A stretch of DNA of 64,000 nucleotides from Arion vulgaris (taxonomy: Eukaryota > Mollusca > Gastropoda > Stylommatophora > Arionidae), in contig CM036758.1 in NCBI GenBank assembly GCA_020796225.1, forward strand, positions 32,705,647-32,769,646, in the 5' to 3' direction. Positions within the stretch are counted from its first letter, which is position 1; each line of letters opens with the position of its first letter. This document shows positions 37,916-50,600 of this stretch, piece by piece. The notes beneath the pieces are model-generated. The model saw nothing but the letters and a program-made list of their open reading frames with translations, had not been told where the DNA came from and ran no database searches. The translations under genes were made by a program, and so were the position numbers.

Positions 37916-38104
37916 TAGCATGACAAATAGCGCTCTGGAGAGGCCACAGGGTGTCAATATAACAGCTAAAACAATACCAGTACTTCATTCCGACAACAAA
38001 CTTAAAAAAACATTCCCACCAAATCAGTCCAAAGTTGAAATTTACTTTCCACATAGCAAGTTTATATACAGATATAGATAAACATACAGATATATTTACT
38101 AATC

Positions 38105-38205
38105 TCATCTTTTCTATATTTAGTGCCTTCATCCTTCCATATTTAGTGCCTTCATCCTTCCATATTAGTGCCTTCATCCTTCCATATTAGTGCCTTCATC
38201 CTTCC
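38105..38205. repeat. 23-bp tandem repeat, 4 units
   Basis: Copies of AGTGCCTTCATCCTTCCATA. Confidence 0.95.
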
Positions 38206-38369
38206 AGAATTTGAAAACAATTTCTCGAAAAATTAGAACATTCTGGCACGATACTTTAGAAGTTGAGAATAAGTTTTTATCTCTGAATAGTTCATGATAA
38301 AATGAAACATGCTCAACGCAGAATGAAACTAAATACTATGTATTCATAAATATTTTGTGTATATATGTG

Positions 38370-38683
38370 TTGTTGGCAATGAGAGCAGACAGGCTGCAAG
38401 AGCTGGGATTGAAGATTTATAGTGGCTAGAAAATAACAGCACAACTGGTATATGAGTAGGCTTATCAACCAACAACAAACTGGCATGGTCAGTTGCTGGA
38501 CACTGTTGGAGATATTGCGAAGGTGATCGGAGCACCTATGGACATGTCCGGACTGCAATGAAGATATTCCAAACTGAAACAGAAACTGATGAACTGGTAC
38601 GGTCATTCGATAGGCGCGTTTGGAGATACTGCAAAGGAAATTGTATCACCTATGGACATGTCCGGAGTGCAATGAAGATATTC
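38370..38683 (+). mobile_element. LINE RNase H family tail
   Basis: Two successive copies of a tail containing CCTATGGACATGTCCGGA (near 38537 and 38651), lying just downstream of the mARC-like stop codon. Confidence 0.6.
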
Positions 38684-41600
38684 CTAACTAAAATATTTTT
38701 TTAGGTGGGGCCTATTTCCGCTAGAATATTCTGTACCGGGCTTACAACGCAGACAGAAAAGTTGGTTTATAGACAACGAGACAGGGTCGCAACTCTGATT
38801 TTTCCTCCTGAAAACGGTGGCGTAGATACCAAATTCAAAAGTTTGTACGCTGCATGGAATGCATACTGCTCCGCTAACTTCATCATGGGGCACACTTTCA
38901 TGTCTCCACTCCATGTTTTTTACGTCGAAGGGGTCTTCTATTAATCTGTAAAGATAAAAATATGCTTATCTCTAAGAGCCATGTCTTCAAAAAGAAATTA
39001 TTCAAGTAAATTGTATGTTACAACAAGACCCTCTTCATGTAGCACATCCTTTGTAGAACATTGCTTTCATCACAGCCTGTCTGAAAGATTCTAATCATGT
39101 AGCATATCCTTTGTAGAACGGCGCTCTCATCACATCCTGTCTTAAAGACTCTCTTCGTGTAGCATAATCTTAGTTTTGTCAGGGGACATAATCTTAGTTT
39201 TGTCAAGGGACCTAATCTTCATTTTGTCAGGGGACGTAATCTTAGTTTTGTTAAGGGACATAATCTTAGTTTTGTCCGGGGAACATCATCTTAGTTTGTT
39301 TTTTTACCTTGTATATAGAAATAGGTTTCTGACCTTTGATGTGTTTTATAATGAAAAAGATTAGATATGCCTCAAGAAACACAAGCAGAAGGCATTCATT
39401 CATGTTTCCTGTAATGTGTGTAGGGAACAAGATTCGATGGGTTAGAGTAATGTGCTCATCAAATAGGCCCACACAAACACATGCACACACATGCAAATAT
39501 TAGCAGCTTTTTGGCTAAGATCAAAGTGTAGTGCACACTTGATCGCGGTCCAAAGAGTGGGAGCGCCTTCATAGAGCCAATAGGCAACTAAATATATTTT
39601 AAAATTCGAGTAGCTTTCACTGGAAATAAAGACGATGCTCTGGATTTTACACATTTAAAACGTTTCTGGGTACCACCCTCTGCGGCACTAAAGGGTAAAG
39701 GCCCAACACTGATTAACATTTTTAAAATAAAAGTGTGGGAGCCTTCATAAAGCCAATAGGCAACTAAACATATGAAATTATGAGTAGCTCTCATTCAAAA
39801 GAATGACGACGTTCTGAGTTTTTACACGTTTCAAACGTAACTGGGCTCACCCGATGTGGCAATAACAGGAAAGAGCCCAACACCAAATTTTTTTTTATAA
39901 ATACACACATAGGCACACATATGTAAATTTCAGCACAGGTGGTCTCTGTATTGAAGTCTAAAAGGTCTAAAGATGAAAGATTGACCGGAATTTACCCCAT
40001 ATGGCTCGGTCCCTCGCCTTAGAAATGGCACAACATCTGTTGAGAGTATTGCACAAAGCTTGAACTCCGTAGCTCCGGCAACAATCCTAGGTGTCTCTGA
40101 AAGATAAATACACCGGTGAACAGAATGACATGGCCTGGATTCAAACCCGTGACCTTCGGAGCGCAAGGCAAAGGCTTAACCACAGCTACAGAGACGCCAC
40201 ACAAAATGTCAGTGATGGAAAATGACATGAGAAATGTCTGTGATGAAGTGGTCAAGCCATTAGTCTCATGTTCTGAGAGTCATGTGTTCAAATCCAAACT
40301 GTGTTATTCAGTTCACAAGCGCACTATTTCAAAGATCCCTAGGATTATTGCTGGAGCTACGGAGTTAATGCTTTGTACAATCCTCTCATCAGCGGGCATG
40401 TCATTTCTGCAAAGAGTGACAAAACCATACGGCAAGCCCTAGAGCAATTAAGTCAATTCTTGGATATGAACCTGTTTCTTTAAAAAAAACATGTAAACAC
40501 AAACAATAAAATGGAAGTGGTTGAGACATATATTAAGAATGCATAAGACCAGACACCCACATGGGACTTTGAAATGGAATCTGGGAGGCAAGAGAGATAG
40601 GGGTGACCTAGAGATACATGGAGACCAACAGGAGAAAGAGAAGAGGTGAGAAAGACCTGGAATAGACTAAGATGGCTGGCTCAAAACAGATCTGGTTGGA
40701 ATAAATTTCTTGATACCTTATGCTTCAATACGACGTTAAGAGAAGAAGAAGTACAAACAATGAACAACAATGGAGATTGTACGAAAGAAGTTAGAAGATG
40801 ACTAGCCATGATACTCCAGATGGTAGCCAGTGTGAAGAAACTATGGCACGACACAAGCAAAGAAACAAAAGTAAGACTTCTGAGAACATGCATATTCCCT
40901 GTGGCAACATATGGATGTGAATAGTGGACCATAACACAAATATTAAAGAACAAAATTGAAGCTTTTGAAATAAGTTGTTACAGAAAGTTCTTAGAACATT
41001 CTGGACAGAGAAGAGAAAAACAAAGACATTCTACAAGATCTGCATATCGAGGAACATTGGCTCATAAATAACATCATGTCCCGGAAGATAAAATATTTTA
41101 GCCACGTTAAACATTACAGTGTTTTCGTGAGAACGTTATGGAAGGCATGGCGCCTGGAGTACAATGCAGGGGACAATCAAGACGATAGTGGCAGCAGGAC
41201 ATCAAAGAAAAATTGAAAATGACGCTGTGGGAGGTGGCAGAACTTGCTAGAGACAGAGCTTTTCAGGCGAGCTGTGATGAAAGCGACATTCTGCAAGGGA
41301 CATGCTATTACTTGAGGGTAATAGAAGGCATGGTTTCTGGAGTATGAGGCAGGGAACGACCAAGACAAAGGTGGCAGCAGGACATTAAAAAAACTTGAAC
41401 ATGACGTTAAAGGAGGCAGCAGGAGAACTTTCTAGAGACAGAGTGTTTTTCAGGTGGGATGTGATGAAAGCGATGTTCCGCAAGGGACATGTTACTACTA
41501 GAGGATAATGAAAGGCATGGGACAACCAAGACGAAGGTGACAGCAGAACATCAAAGAAACCTTGATTATGACACTGGATGTTGCGGGAGAATTTGCTAGA

Positions 41601-44600
41601 GATGAGTGTTTTTTCAGGTGGGCTGTGATGAAAGTGATGTTCCATAAGAGATATGCTGCTACTTGATGATAAAGCATAAACATACAAACATATAAGATTC
41701 TTACTTGAAATTAAATGCCTTCTTTTCCAGCGCGGCTTCATTCCCGATATAGATCATATCCCAGTTTTTTTGCCTAGTGCTTCCGACTGAGATGATGATG
41801 TTTGGCCGGAAGGTCTCAACAGATACTGGCTGTTTGAACTTAAACTGGAAACATGATGGAAGTATACAGATCATTCTATCTATCTATTCTATATTTCTAT
41901 TCTGTCTATTCTACCTATTTTATCTATCTAATATCTATTCTATCTATCTACTCTATCTATTCTTTCTATATATCTATCTATTTATTATATCTATTCTATC
42001 TATATATTCTTTCTATCTATCTATCTATTCTATCTATTCTCTTATCCTATTTTGCCTTTCAGAGTCAGGTCAAAAAAGGAGACACCTAGAGCGAGCCTTC
42101 CTATGTGCCTTGCCTTTCTTTATTTACTCTGTCCTGATTTGCCTCACATTTTCAGGAAACCTCTTCTTCGAATGCTCCATATCGATCACACGTTAAACCA
42201 CTCTTTGTGATCTGTATGTGATCTGAGCCTAAGAGCGGTTGTATGTTGTGCCAGTTTATGCGCCTACATATCCAATGGCCAGCACATCCAATTTCTGTGA
42301 TGCTTTTTATTTAATAGAGTAGCTTCCCTAGGCCCCTACCATAGTCACATTTTACGATATGCCTTGTAGGTCGCAGTTGTACTATTCTTTTCTTAACTTT
42401 CGGGCCGCGGCACCAGATGGTCGGCTCCGTCAACGCTCCTAGGAGTCTCTGAAAAAAATACACTCGGGAACAGAACGGCGCTGTCCGGATTCGAACCCAC
42501 AACCTTCGAACGCAAGACAGAGGTTGCCATTTAGCTGCAGAGACCCTACACAAACCTTGTTTCTCTATAGTGTGCTTTGGTGTTTAAAATAAAACAGTGG
42601 ACAAACTCTGTGGTTCCTGCAACAATTCTAGGGGTCTCTGAAAAAATACACTCATGAGCAGAACATCACAATCAGTATTCGAACCCATGACTTTCGGAAC
42701 GCATAACAAAGGCTTAGCCACAAAGGCTCCCTACAAACCATGTTTCTCTATAGTGTGCTTTAGTGTTTAAAATAATTGACTAAGTTCTGCGGAGGGCAAG
42801 CTGTTTGATAATGATGATAACAAGGAGTGACGAAAACCAAACTTACTATATCTGTCATTTCTTTCATTGATGATTCCATTGCTAATACACAAGCCACACT
42901 CTTGAACCGATTTGATTCGATAGCCCATGAATATTTACAGTCGAAAAGACGTAAGTTCTCCTCCTGTAAACGGTCATTCAACCATTGTCCTACCTTGTTT
43001 CCTGCAATAAAATGATTGATAGACTTAACAGGTCATCTGTATTGTTGATTGACACTTCAGTCTTTCAATAAAAGAATATAAACTGTTGTTTAGCTTATAT
43101 TCTCGGTTTGGGGTGGAAAAGGGGGTGTGGTGTTTGTAGTGAGAGTTTTCTGAAAGCTGGTTATTTTGAAGGTGGATACTCCATAGCTGTCATCAAGAAG
43201 TGCACATGTGAGAAATATAAAACAAACCCTTTCTTGTCGTTATTATTATATTCCCATTGTAATATTGTCAGTGGCGTAGATGTTAGGTGCTCACCTCTCA
43301 TGCCATAGGTACTTGGTTAGTTTCCTTGTGGAGCCAACGGGATATTTTTTCCAGAGATCCTTGATCTCAGTGTAGGTGAAACCGAGCTACTAGTCCTATA
43401 GAAAACAGATGATAAAATGGGACGTATTCAAGTTGAGCACCTAAAAGAACCCCTGGCAGTTCAAAATCGAGAAAAGCAGGCTGGAAAGCCGCTGTCCATG
43501 CAAAATTCATTAGAAAAGATCAAAAATAAAATTCCTACAAAATATTTTCACCATCTCCTAAATTACATCAGGGACCCTCGCCGATACTATGGAGTTTGTG
43601 CACTGCAGCTGAGATCTTCCTGTGTAAGAAAGAGATCAGAGCACACATGGTTATTCACTGAAGTGCAATGATGGTGGTCCTATCAATCAATAAGTTATAT
43701 GAGGACTATCATCATAGCACTACGGACATGTCCATAGGTGCTCCGATCTCCGCCTCAACAAATCCAGCATGAGCCTAACACTCCAGTTTGATGTTGATTA
43801 ATCAATCTTTTTGTATGTTATACAAGTACATAGGGACTGCAAGCTATTTCTCCATACCGCTTTATCCTGGTCAACATGTTTAATCTGTTACATGGAATTG
43901 AGTCTGACATTTCTCACCACTCTCAGTAAAGTTCATTTCAAGCAGGTCAATGACTCACACTAGAAGTTGAGCATAAGATTGATGACTCACACTAGAGGTT
44001 GCGCATGGGACTAGTGACACACTAGAGGGTGGGCATGAGGCCAGTGACTCATGATGTTAGATGACTTACACTAGAGGTTGAGCATGGGGGTCGATAACTC
44101 ACACTAGAGGTTGAGCATGGGGCAAGTAACTCACACTAGAGGTTAAGCATCGAATCAATGACTCACACTAAAGCTTAAGTATGGGGTTGATGACTCATAC
44201 TTGAGGTTGAGCATGGGATCAGTAACTCACACTAGAGGGTGGACATGAGGCCAGTGACTCATGGGGTCGGTGACTGACACTATAGGTTGAGCATGGGGTC
44301 AGTGACTCATACTAGAGGTTTAGCATGGTCCAGCAGAGTTGGGGGGGGGGTCTTTTTAAAAGGGCGAAAAGTGACAATTATTAGCGTGCTGCTGACCCGT
44401 AGAACACACAAGCCAACCCTAGTGGTGTAGACCAGGAATCTTTGAGGTCGCAGGCTATGGATTCGGCTCGCTGAGGTGGAATTCAGCTCGCCGAGGGGGA
44501 ATTTGGCTCTCCAAGGTGGAATTTGTCTCGCCAATGGGGGATGAACTAATAAATTAATTTATTTGTTGTTGATCCTAAGGAGTCGAACCAAAATTTTTGT

Positions 44601-47600
44601 TAAAGCATGCAGAAACCGTAGGTGTTAGAGTACAGGTCTGTAGGCGCCAAACTAACGCAACAAACTCATGCTCTAATGAGCAAATCACATACCAACCACA
44701 AAGAGTTGTTTAACAATAACAGGGAGGGGGTGTGTATTGAAAAGTGAACGACCAAAAAGATAAGTTTAGTAGCAGCAGTGAAATGAAAATCGTAGCATAT
44801 TCTTTACAGGGCGTCGCCATCAACTACAGTAAATGAGTTGTTGATTTTCTAGGTACCACGTCTTATATATTATATACCATATACGTTCAGTAGTTTGGCA
44901 TTGCTTTCTGAGTGAAAGGTGAGGTATACTTTTACCGTTCGTAAAAATCTACGGGAACAAATCTCCTTCCAAACTGCCTGACGCGGAGTAGAAGCAATAA
45001 ACCATGATAATGATACGTTTTAATGATAAACATTATCCTTACCACAATCCACCGCGTCGATCTCCATCCCTAGACTCTGTATCGTGTGGCCTTGTCCATC
45101 TTTTCGGTTACTCACAATAACCCTGTCCATATTTTGTATAATTTTAGTTAATTAATAAGTGAAATGATAACATGAAACGAACAAAGAAAATTTAGGATAC
45201 AATAAGTGATCAGGAATAATGATATTTATCTCAAATATCAAGGCCGACCTTCAGTATGGAGCGGCGACATGGAGAACAACTAAGGGGAACACCATTCCTT
45301 AATATGCTCCTGAATATGATTCAAGGGCTTCAAACTGGAAGTCTGCGCGCGGAATGGGGGTACAGCATTCGAAGATCACATCTTAAGACACTGACTTGGC
45401 CGTACACACCTGAACATGCTGGAGTGCATGGTAACGAACGTGTTGACTTTCTTGCAATCAATGCCCCAAATCAAACGGTCAGAAGTATGGACAGAGCCGA
45501 CGTCAATGCGGTACGCTCTCGTTTATGTAACATGGGCGAGTCTCAAGACACTGGAACGAGTGCGAAAATTAAGAGTTAAGTTTGGACGTATCAGACAGTG
45601 TCGTCTTCTAAATCGTGGCATATTCTTTACTGGACGTAGCTATCAACCACAGTAAACGAGTCGTTGATTTTCTAGGCACCACTTATACGTTCAGTAGTTT
45701 GCCATTGCTTTCTGAATGGTGATGTCTATATTTACTTATCGTAAAAATCCCACGGAAACGAATTTGCTTCCAAATTGTCTGCCGCGGAGTTTGAACCAGG
45801 TACTCTTGGATTGTGATAGAGCTCACTATCGCTTAAGCTACAGACGCCCACTTACCAGAACCATACAAGGGCAATGAGCAAAGCACAGTCACAAAAAATA
45901 GCTACATGTGAAATGCGATGCATACGAAAAGTTACCAACAACACCAGAAAAGACAGTCACCAACATCAGCATAATAGAGAAAGTTGAGACAAAACCTTGC
46001 TGAATTACATTGAGAACCAAAGAATGAAGTGGTTCGGCCACTTACTAAGAATGCAAACAAATGTTACTTATACAGTCTTCTACAACATAACACTAGGAAA
46101 GAAGGCGAGAGGAATACCGCGAAAAAGATAGAAAGATGGTATAGCAGAATCCTGGCAAAAAACATATACAGTATAACTACCACACATGCTACTAGAGAAC
46201 AAAAGACAAAAACATAAAACCACGACACTGGGCAATAACACGGTAACAGTGTTACAAAAGAAAAAAAGAAAGAAAGATACAGAAAAACAACTCGTTACTA
46301 TAGTTTTGTCTGACCGGACAGTTCTGGTACGACCAACGGTCATTTGCGCGCTTCTGTGTCGGTTATCAATCTCTACATGTTGGCCAGAAGACTTGCGTAG
46401 GCGTATCCATTCTAAGATAACTTTTGTCTGTTGTGGGAAGACAGTCTCTTATCATATGTAGCGAGCTTGCGCTTACAATACTACTTAACCTTATAGAAGT
46501 GGGGGTAACTTAAAAAATAATTGGTAAAATTTACTATGCGGAAATGGAGAAGAACTGTTTCAACATTAGCTAATAGGCAACAATCATATTGTTTATATCA
46601 AAAAGACATTTTCCAGGCTGGGGTTTCCTGGACATTGTATGTCGTATGGTCATTGTAGAGCAAAGCGGAGAGTACAGTACAACTACTTCCAGTATGAGGA
46701 TGGAGGCTGAGACCATTACTGTTGCTCTCCAGTAGCTCTCTTTGACTCTGTTTACTGGATGTCGTTCTTGTTTCTCCCCCTACCCTTCTCTTGCTATAAC
46801 GTCTGGACGTCCGTGGTACCTGTGGCTCCAAACAATCAATAAGAAAATGGTTTACTTACTTTATTTCTGGAAGATCTCGATATTTTAATAGAAGATTACG
46901 ACCATCAAAAAACACTTCCAAATCTGCTAGTTTGGTAGACAGATATTGTACTGTCACGGCTGGAGCTGCAGTAACCGATACAATTATTTCAGAGTTTTAT
47001 TACAAGCAAAGAAAATGTTATCAAGTTACTAAATTAACGATATCTTACAATATATAACAAGCTCGCCGGAGTGGTTACCGGGGCCCAAATTAGGGATGTG
47101 AAGAATCGATCCATTGTCACCTGCCACTCATGTCGTAAGAGGTGACTGAGGAAGTGGGACTAGCTACCCCCTCCCTCCCTCTCCGTAAAAAAACCTCACT
47201 AGATAGCTACAGAAATCACAACCAGGGAAATTCAGAGCTCGCCATCCGAGGAAGAAGAGTGACCCTGCAAGGAGGGACTCATGAAATTCGAAAGGAGTTC
47301 GTGCTGTCGACTCTTCTTCTTTCAACCCAGAAGATTTCCGGGATTGACACATGGAATGTCCGCACTATGCTCTTTTCTTTCTTTTCTTTTCACCATTCCT
47401 GTTTTGCATCACAGCGTCAGGATAAGAAGATATTTCTAGAACGGGCTTTTGTGTGCGCTACATAAATAGTGTCTTTCGTTGCCTCTGTTATCTCTGAGGT
47501 TTATCTTTTGCGTGGCCGACCTTTTGCTTTGTATCGGAGCAACATAGCTCTTTGAGGTGCATTGCCTGTTGGTTTAATTTGTTGCTTCTTGATGAAGTTT

Positions 47601-50600
47601 AGTACTGATGTTGTACCCATTTTTTCCTGATGTCTTAATTTCTCAACTGGTCTCTTCTTGTTACACCCAGCATTCTGCATAGACACTTCATCTCTGTCGT
47701 GACTAGTTTTCTTCTATCATTTGATATCAGCGTCCAGTTTTGGCTCTGGTAGCATAATTTGGGGAGAAAGATTGTGTTGAACATTGCTCTTTTGTGTTCA
47801 TGGTGACATGTTTGCATTGTAAAATTGGCGCCATTTGTCCTATCATTTGATTTGCTTTGTTGCATCTGTGTTGGATTTCATTAGTTATTCTTCCATTTAC
47901 TGAAAAATGCTCTCTAGGTATGTAAAGTTTTTGACTTGCTTTTGATGTTTGTCGATGGAGATATTGGTAGCGCTTTCCTCTCTAGCGAATGTCATTACTT
48001 CGGTTTTGTTGATGTTTATTCTCATAATGTATTCATTACATGTTAACTGGATTCTGATAATGTATTACTGTAGCAGTTTCTCTGTTGCTGATATGATTGC
48101 CTGATCGTCAGCAAAAAAAAAAAATTCGTTTAAGAGTTCCTCAGGGTTGTTTCCTTTGCTGGTGTTAGCTATTTTACAGATTTGATCGATATACGACTCG
48201 TATGTGAAGAACAGCAACGGAGATAGCTACGGTCTGTGTAAACAAAAGTAGATTCTATTATTTAAACAGATCTTAGGAACTGAATGGAGTCTTCTTGAGG
48301 AACTGAATGGAATCTTCTTGAGGAACTGAAAGGAGTCTTCTTGAGGAACTGAATGGAATCTTCTTGAGGAACTGAATGGAATCTTCTTGAGGAACTGAAT
48401 GGAGTATTCTTGAGGAACTGAATGGAGTATTCTTGAGGAACTGAATGGAGTCTTCTTGAGGAACTGAATGGGGTCTTCTTGAGGAACTGTATGGAGTCTT
48501 CTTGAGGAACTGAATGGAGTCTTCTTGAGGAACTGAAAGGTATCTTCTCGAGGAACTGAAATGTATCTTCTTGAGGAATTGAATGGAGTCTTCTTGGGGA
48601 ACTGAATTTAGTCTGCTTGAGGAACTGAATGGAGTCTTCTTGAGGAACTGACATGTATTTTCTTGAAGAACTGAATGGAGTCTTCGTGAGGAACTGAAAG
48701 GATGCTGTATTATCCTGGGAAGCCGTAAAGAAAACGGTCAGAGACCGGGAAAAGTGGCAAACCACTGTTGAAGTCCTATAGTCCACGAGGAGCGCAGACG
48801 AACAATGAATGAATGAAGTGTTTGGCTGTACACTTACCGTGTGTTTGTCCCACTATGTATTCCCTGTCCCTAAAGTTCAACATGTTCAGTCCCAAACGTG
48901 AGCAGTATGCGCTGTCCTCGCTAATGCCCCCGCATGACGTAACAGGATAGCAGATAATCTTGGAGACATGGCCGATCTGTGAAAGCAAGAGCTCACATGA
49001 AGACATTGACAATATAAATAATTTTAACGACAGGTTGAACAAGAGATAAGGGGCAGAAGGTAGGGATGGATAGGACACACACTGAGGGCACACCCTGACA
49101 GCATTACGAGAAAGGCCTTCCAATGAAACCCCCAGGGTAATAGAGGTAAGGTAAGAAACAGGAACACCTGGAGGCAGGAATTGGAAACGGAATGCAAGAA
49201 AACGGAGAGGAAGTGTAGAAATCTGGAAAAGATAGCCTTGGATAGGGTGACTTGGAAAACCTTGTTTACGTAACAATGCCTCCCTAGGTGTGAAAAGTGA
49301 AGAAGAAGAAGAAAAACTGATTATCTATTTGTACCTCACAGGAAAACTTGAATAAATCATACTCTAGTCATTAATTTATTTCTCCAGGGGGTCTTTGTGG
49401 CTAAGTGCTTAAGCCCTTTGCCTTGTGAATCGAAGGTCTTTGTGGCTAAGTGCTTAAGCCCTTTGCCTTGTGAATCGAAGGTCTTTGTGGCTAAGTGCTT
49501 AAGCCCTTTGCCTTGTGAATCGAAGGTCTTTGTGGCTAAGTGCTTAAGCCCTTTGCCTTGTGAATCGAAGGTCTTTGTGGCTAAGTGCTTAAGCCCTTTG
49601 CCTTGTGAATCGAAGGTCTTTGTGGCTAAGTGCTTAAGCCCTTTGCCTTGTGAATCGAAGGTCTTTGTGGCTAAGTGCTTAAGCCCTTTGCCTTGTGAAT
49701 CGAAGGTCTTTGTGGCTAAGTGCTTAAGCCCTTTGCCTTGTGAATCGAAGGTCTTTGTGGCTAAGTGCTTAAGCCCTTTGCCTTGTGAATCGAAGGTCGT
49801 GGGTTCGAATCCGGACCGCACCGTTCTGTTCACGAGTGCAGTTTTTCCAGAGATCCCTAGGATTGTTGCTGGAGCTACGGAGTTCGTGCTTGGGCAATAC
49901 TTTCAGCAAGTGGCATGACATTTCTGATGTGGGAGAGAGGGACATTTAGCCATATGGGGTCAAACACATTGCAATGAAGTCAATCCTTAGGTTTTATTTC
50001 TCCATATAATAACCGTCCATCGCAAGCGATGATGACAGCAATTTCAGAAATTGTTTTTTTTTGGTCGATTGTTTTGATGGATTGATTGATAGATAGAACC
50101 ATCATCATTGCACTTCAGTGAGTAACTATATGTGTTCCGATCTCTTTCTTACACAGTAAGATCTCAGCGACAATGCACAAACTCTGTAGCACCGGCGATG
50201 GTCCCCGATGTGATTTAGAAGATAGTGAAAATATTTTGTAGGAATTTTATTGTTTTATTTTTCTATTGAATATTGCACGTGCAGTGGTTTTCCAGCCTGA
50301 TCAAGCGTTCTTTTACTTGCCTAACTTTAACACAGGACCTACGTTTTACCGTCTGTTTATGATAGGACTAAGAACTCGATATCACCTACACTGAGATCAA
50401 AAGATACGGAGCCGAGTACCTTTGGAATGAGAGGCGAGCACCGAACCTCTACGCCACCGAGGGACCCCCTTTCATTGTCACGTTTGCTGTATCAGTTATC
50501 ATTATTTTTGGAACAGAAGTACCAAAGAAAACTGACTTCATTAAATGTAGCACTGTCCAAGGAACAATAAAGGAATACATACCTTTACCGATTTCTGGAA

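Noticed and set aside
38705..38944. Plus-strand 79-codon frame opposite mARC-like exon 7
   Set aside because: No domain recognised, and the minus-strand reading fits the phase, length and position of the gene model. Still a reason for caution about exon 7.
49790..49850. A functional tRNA gene (A and B boxes present)
   Set aside because: No cloverleaf with a proper anticodon arm and acceptor stem; the sequence continues into a SINE body repeated elsewhere. The same holds for 2746, 13728, 18250, 39963 and 53455.
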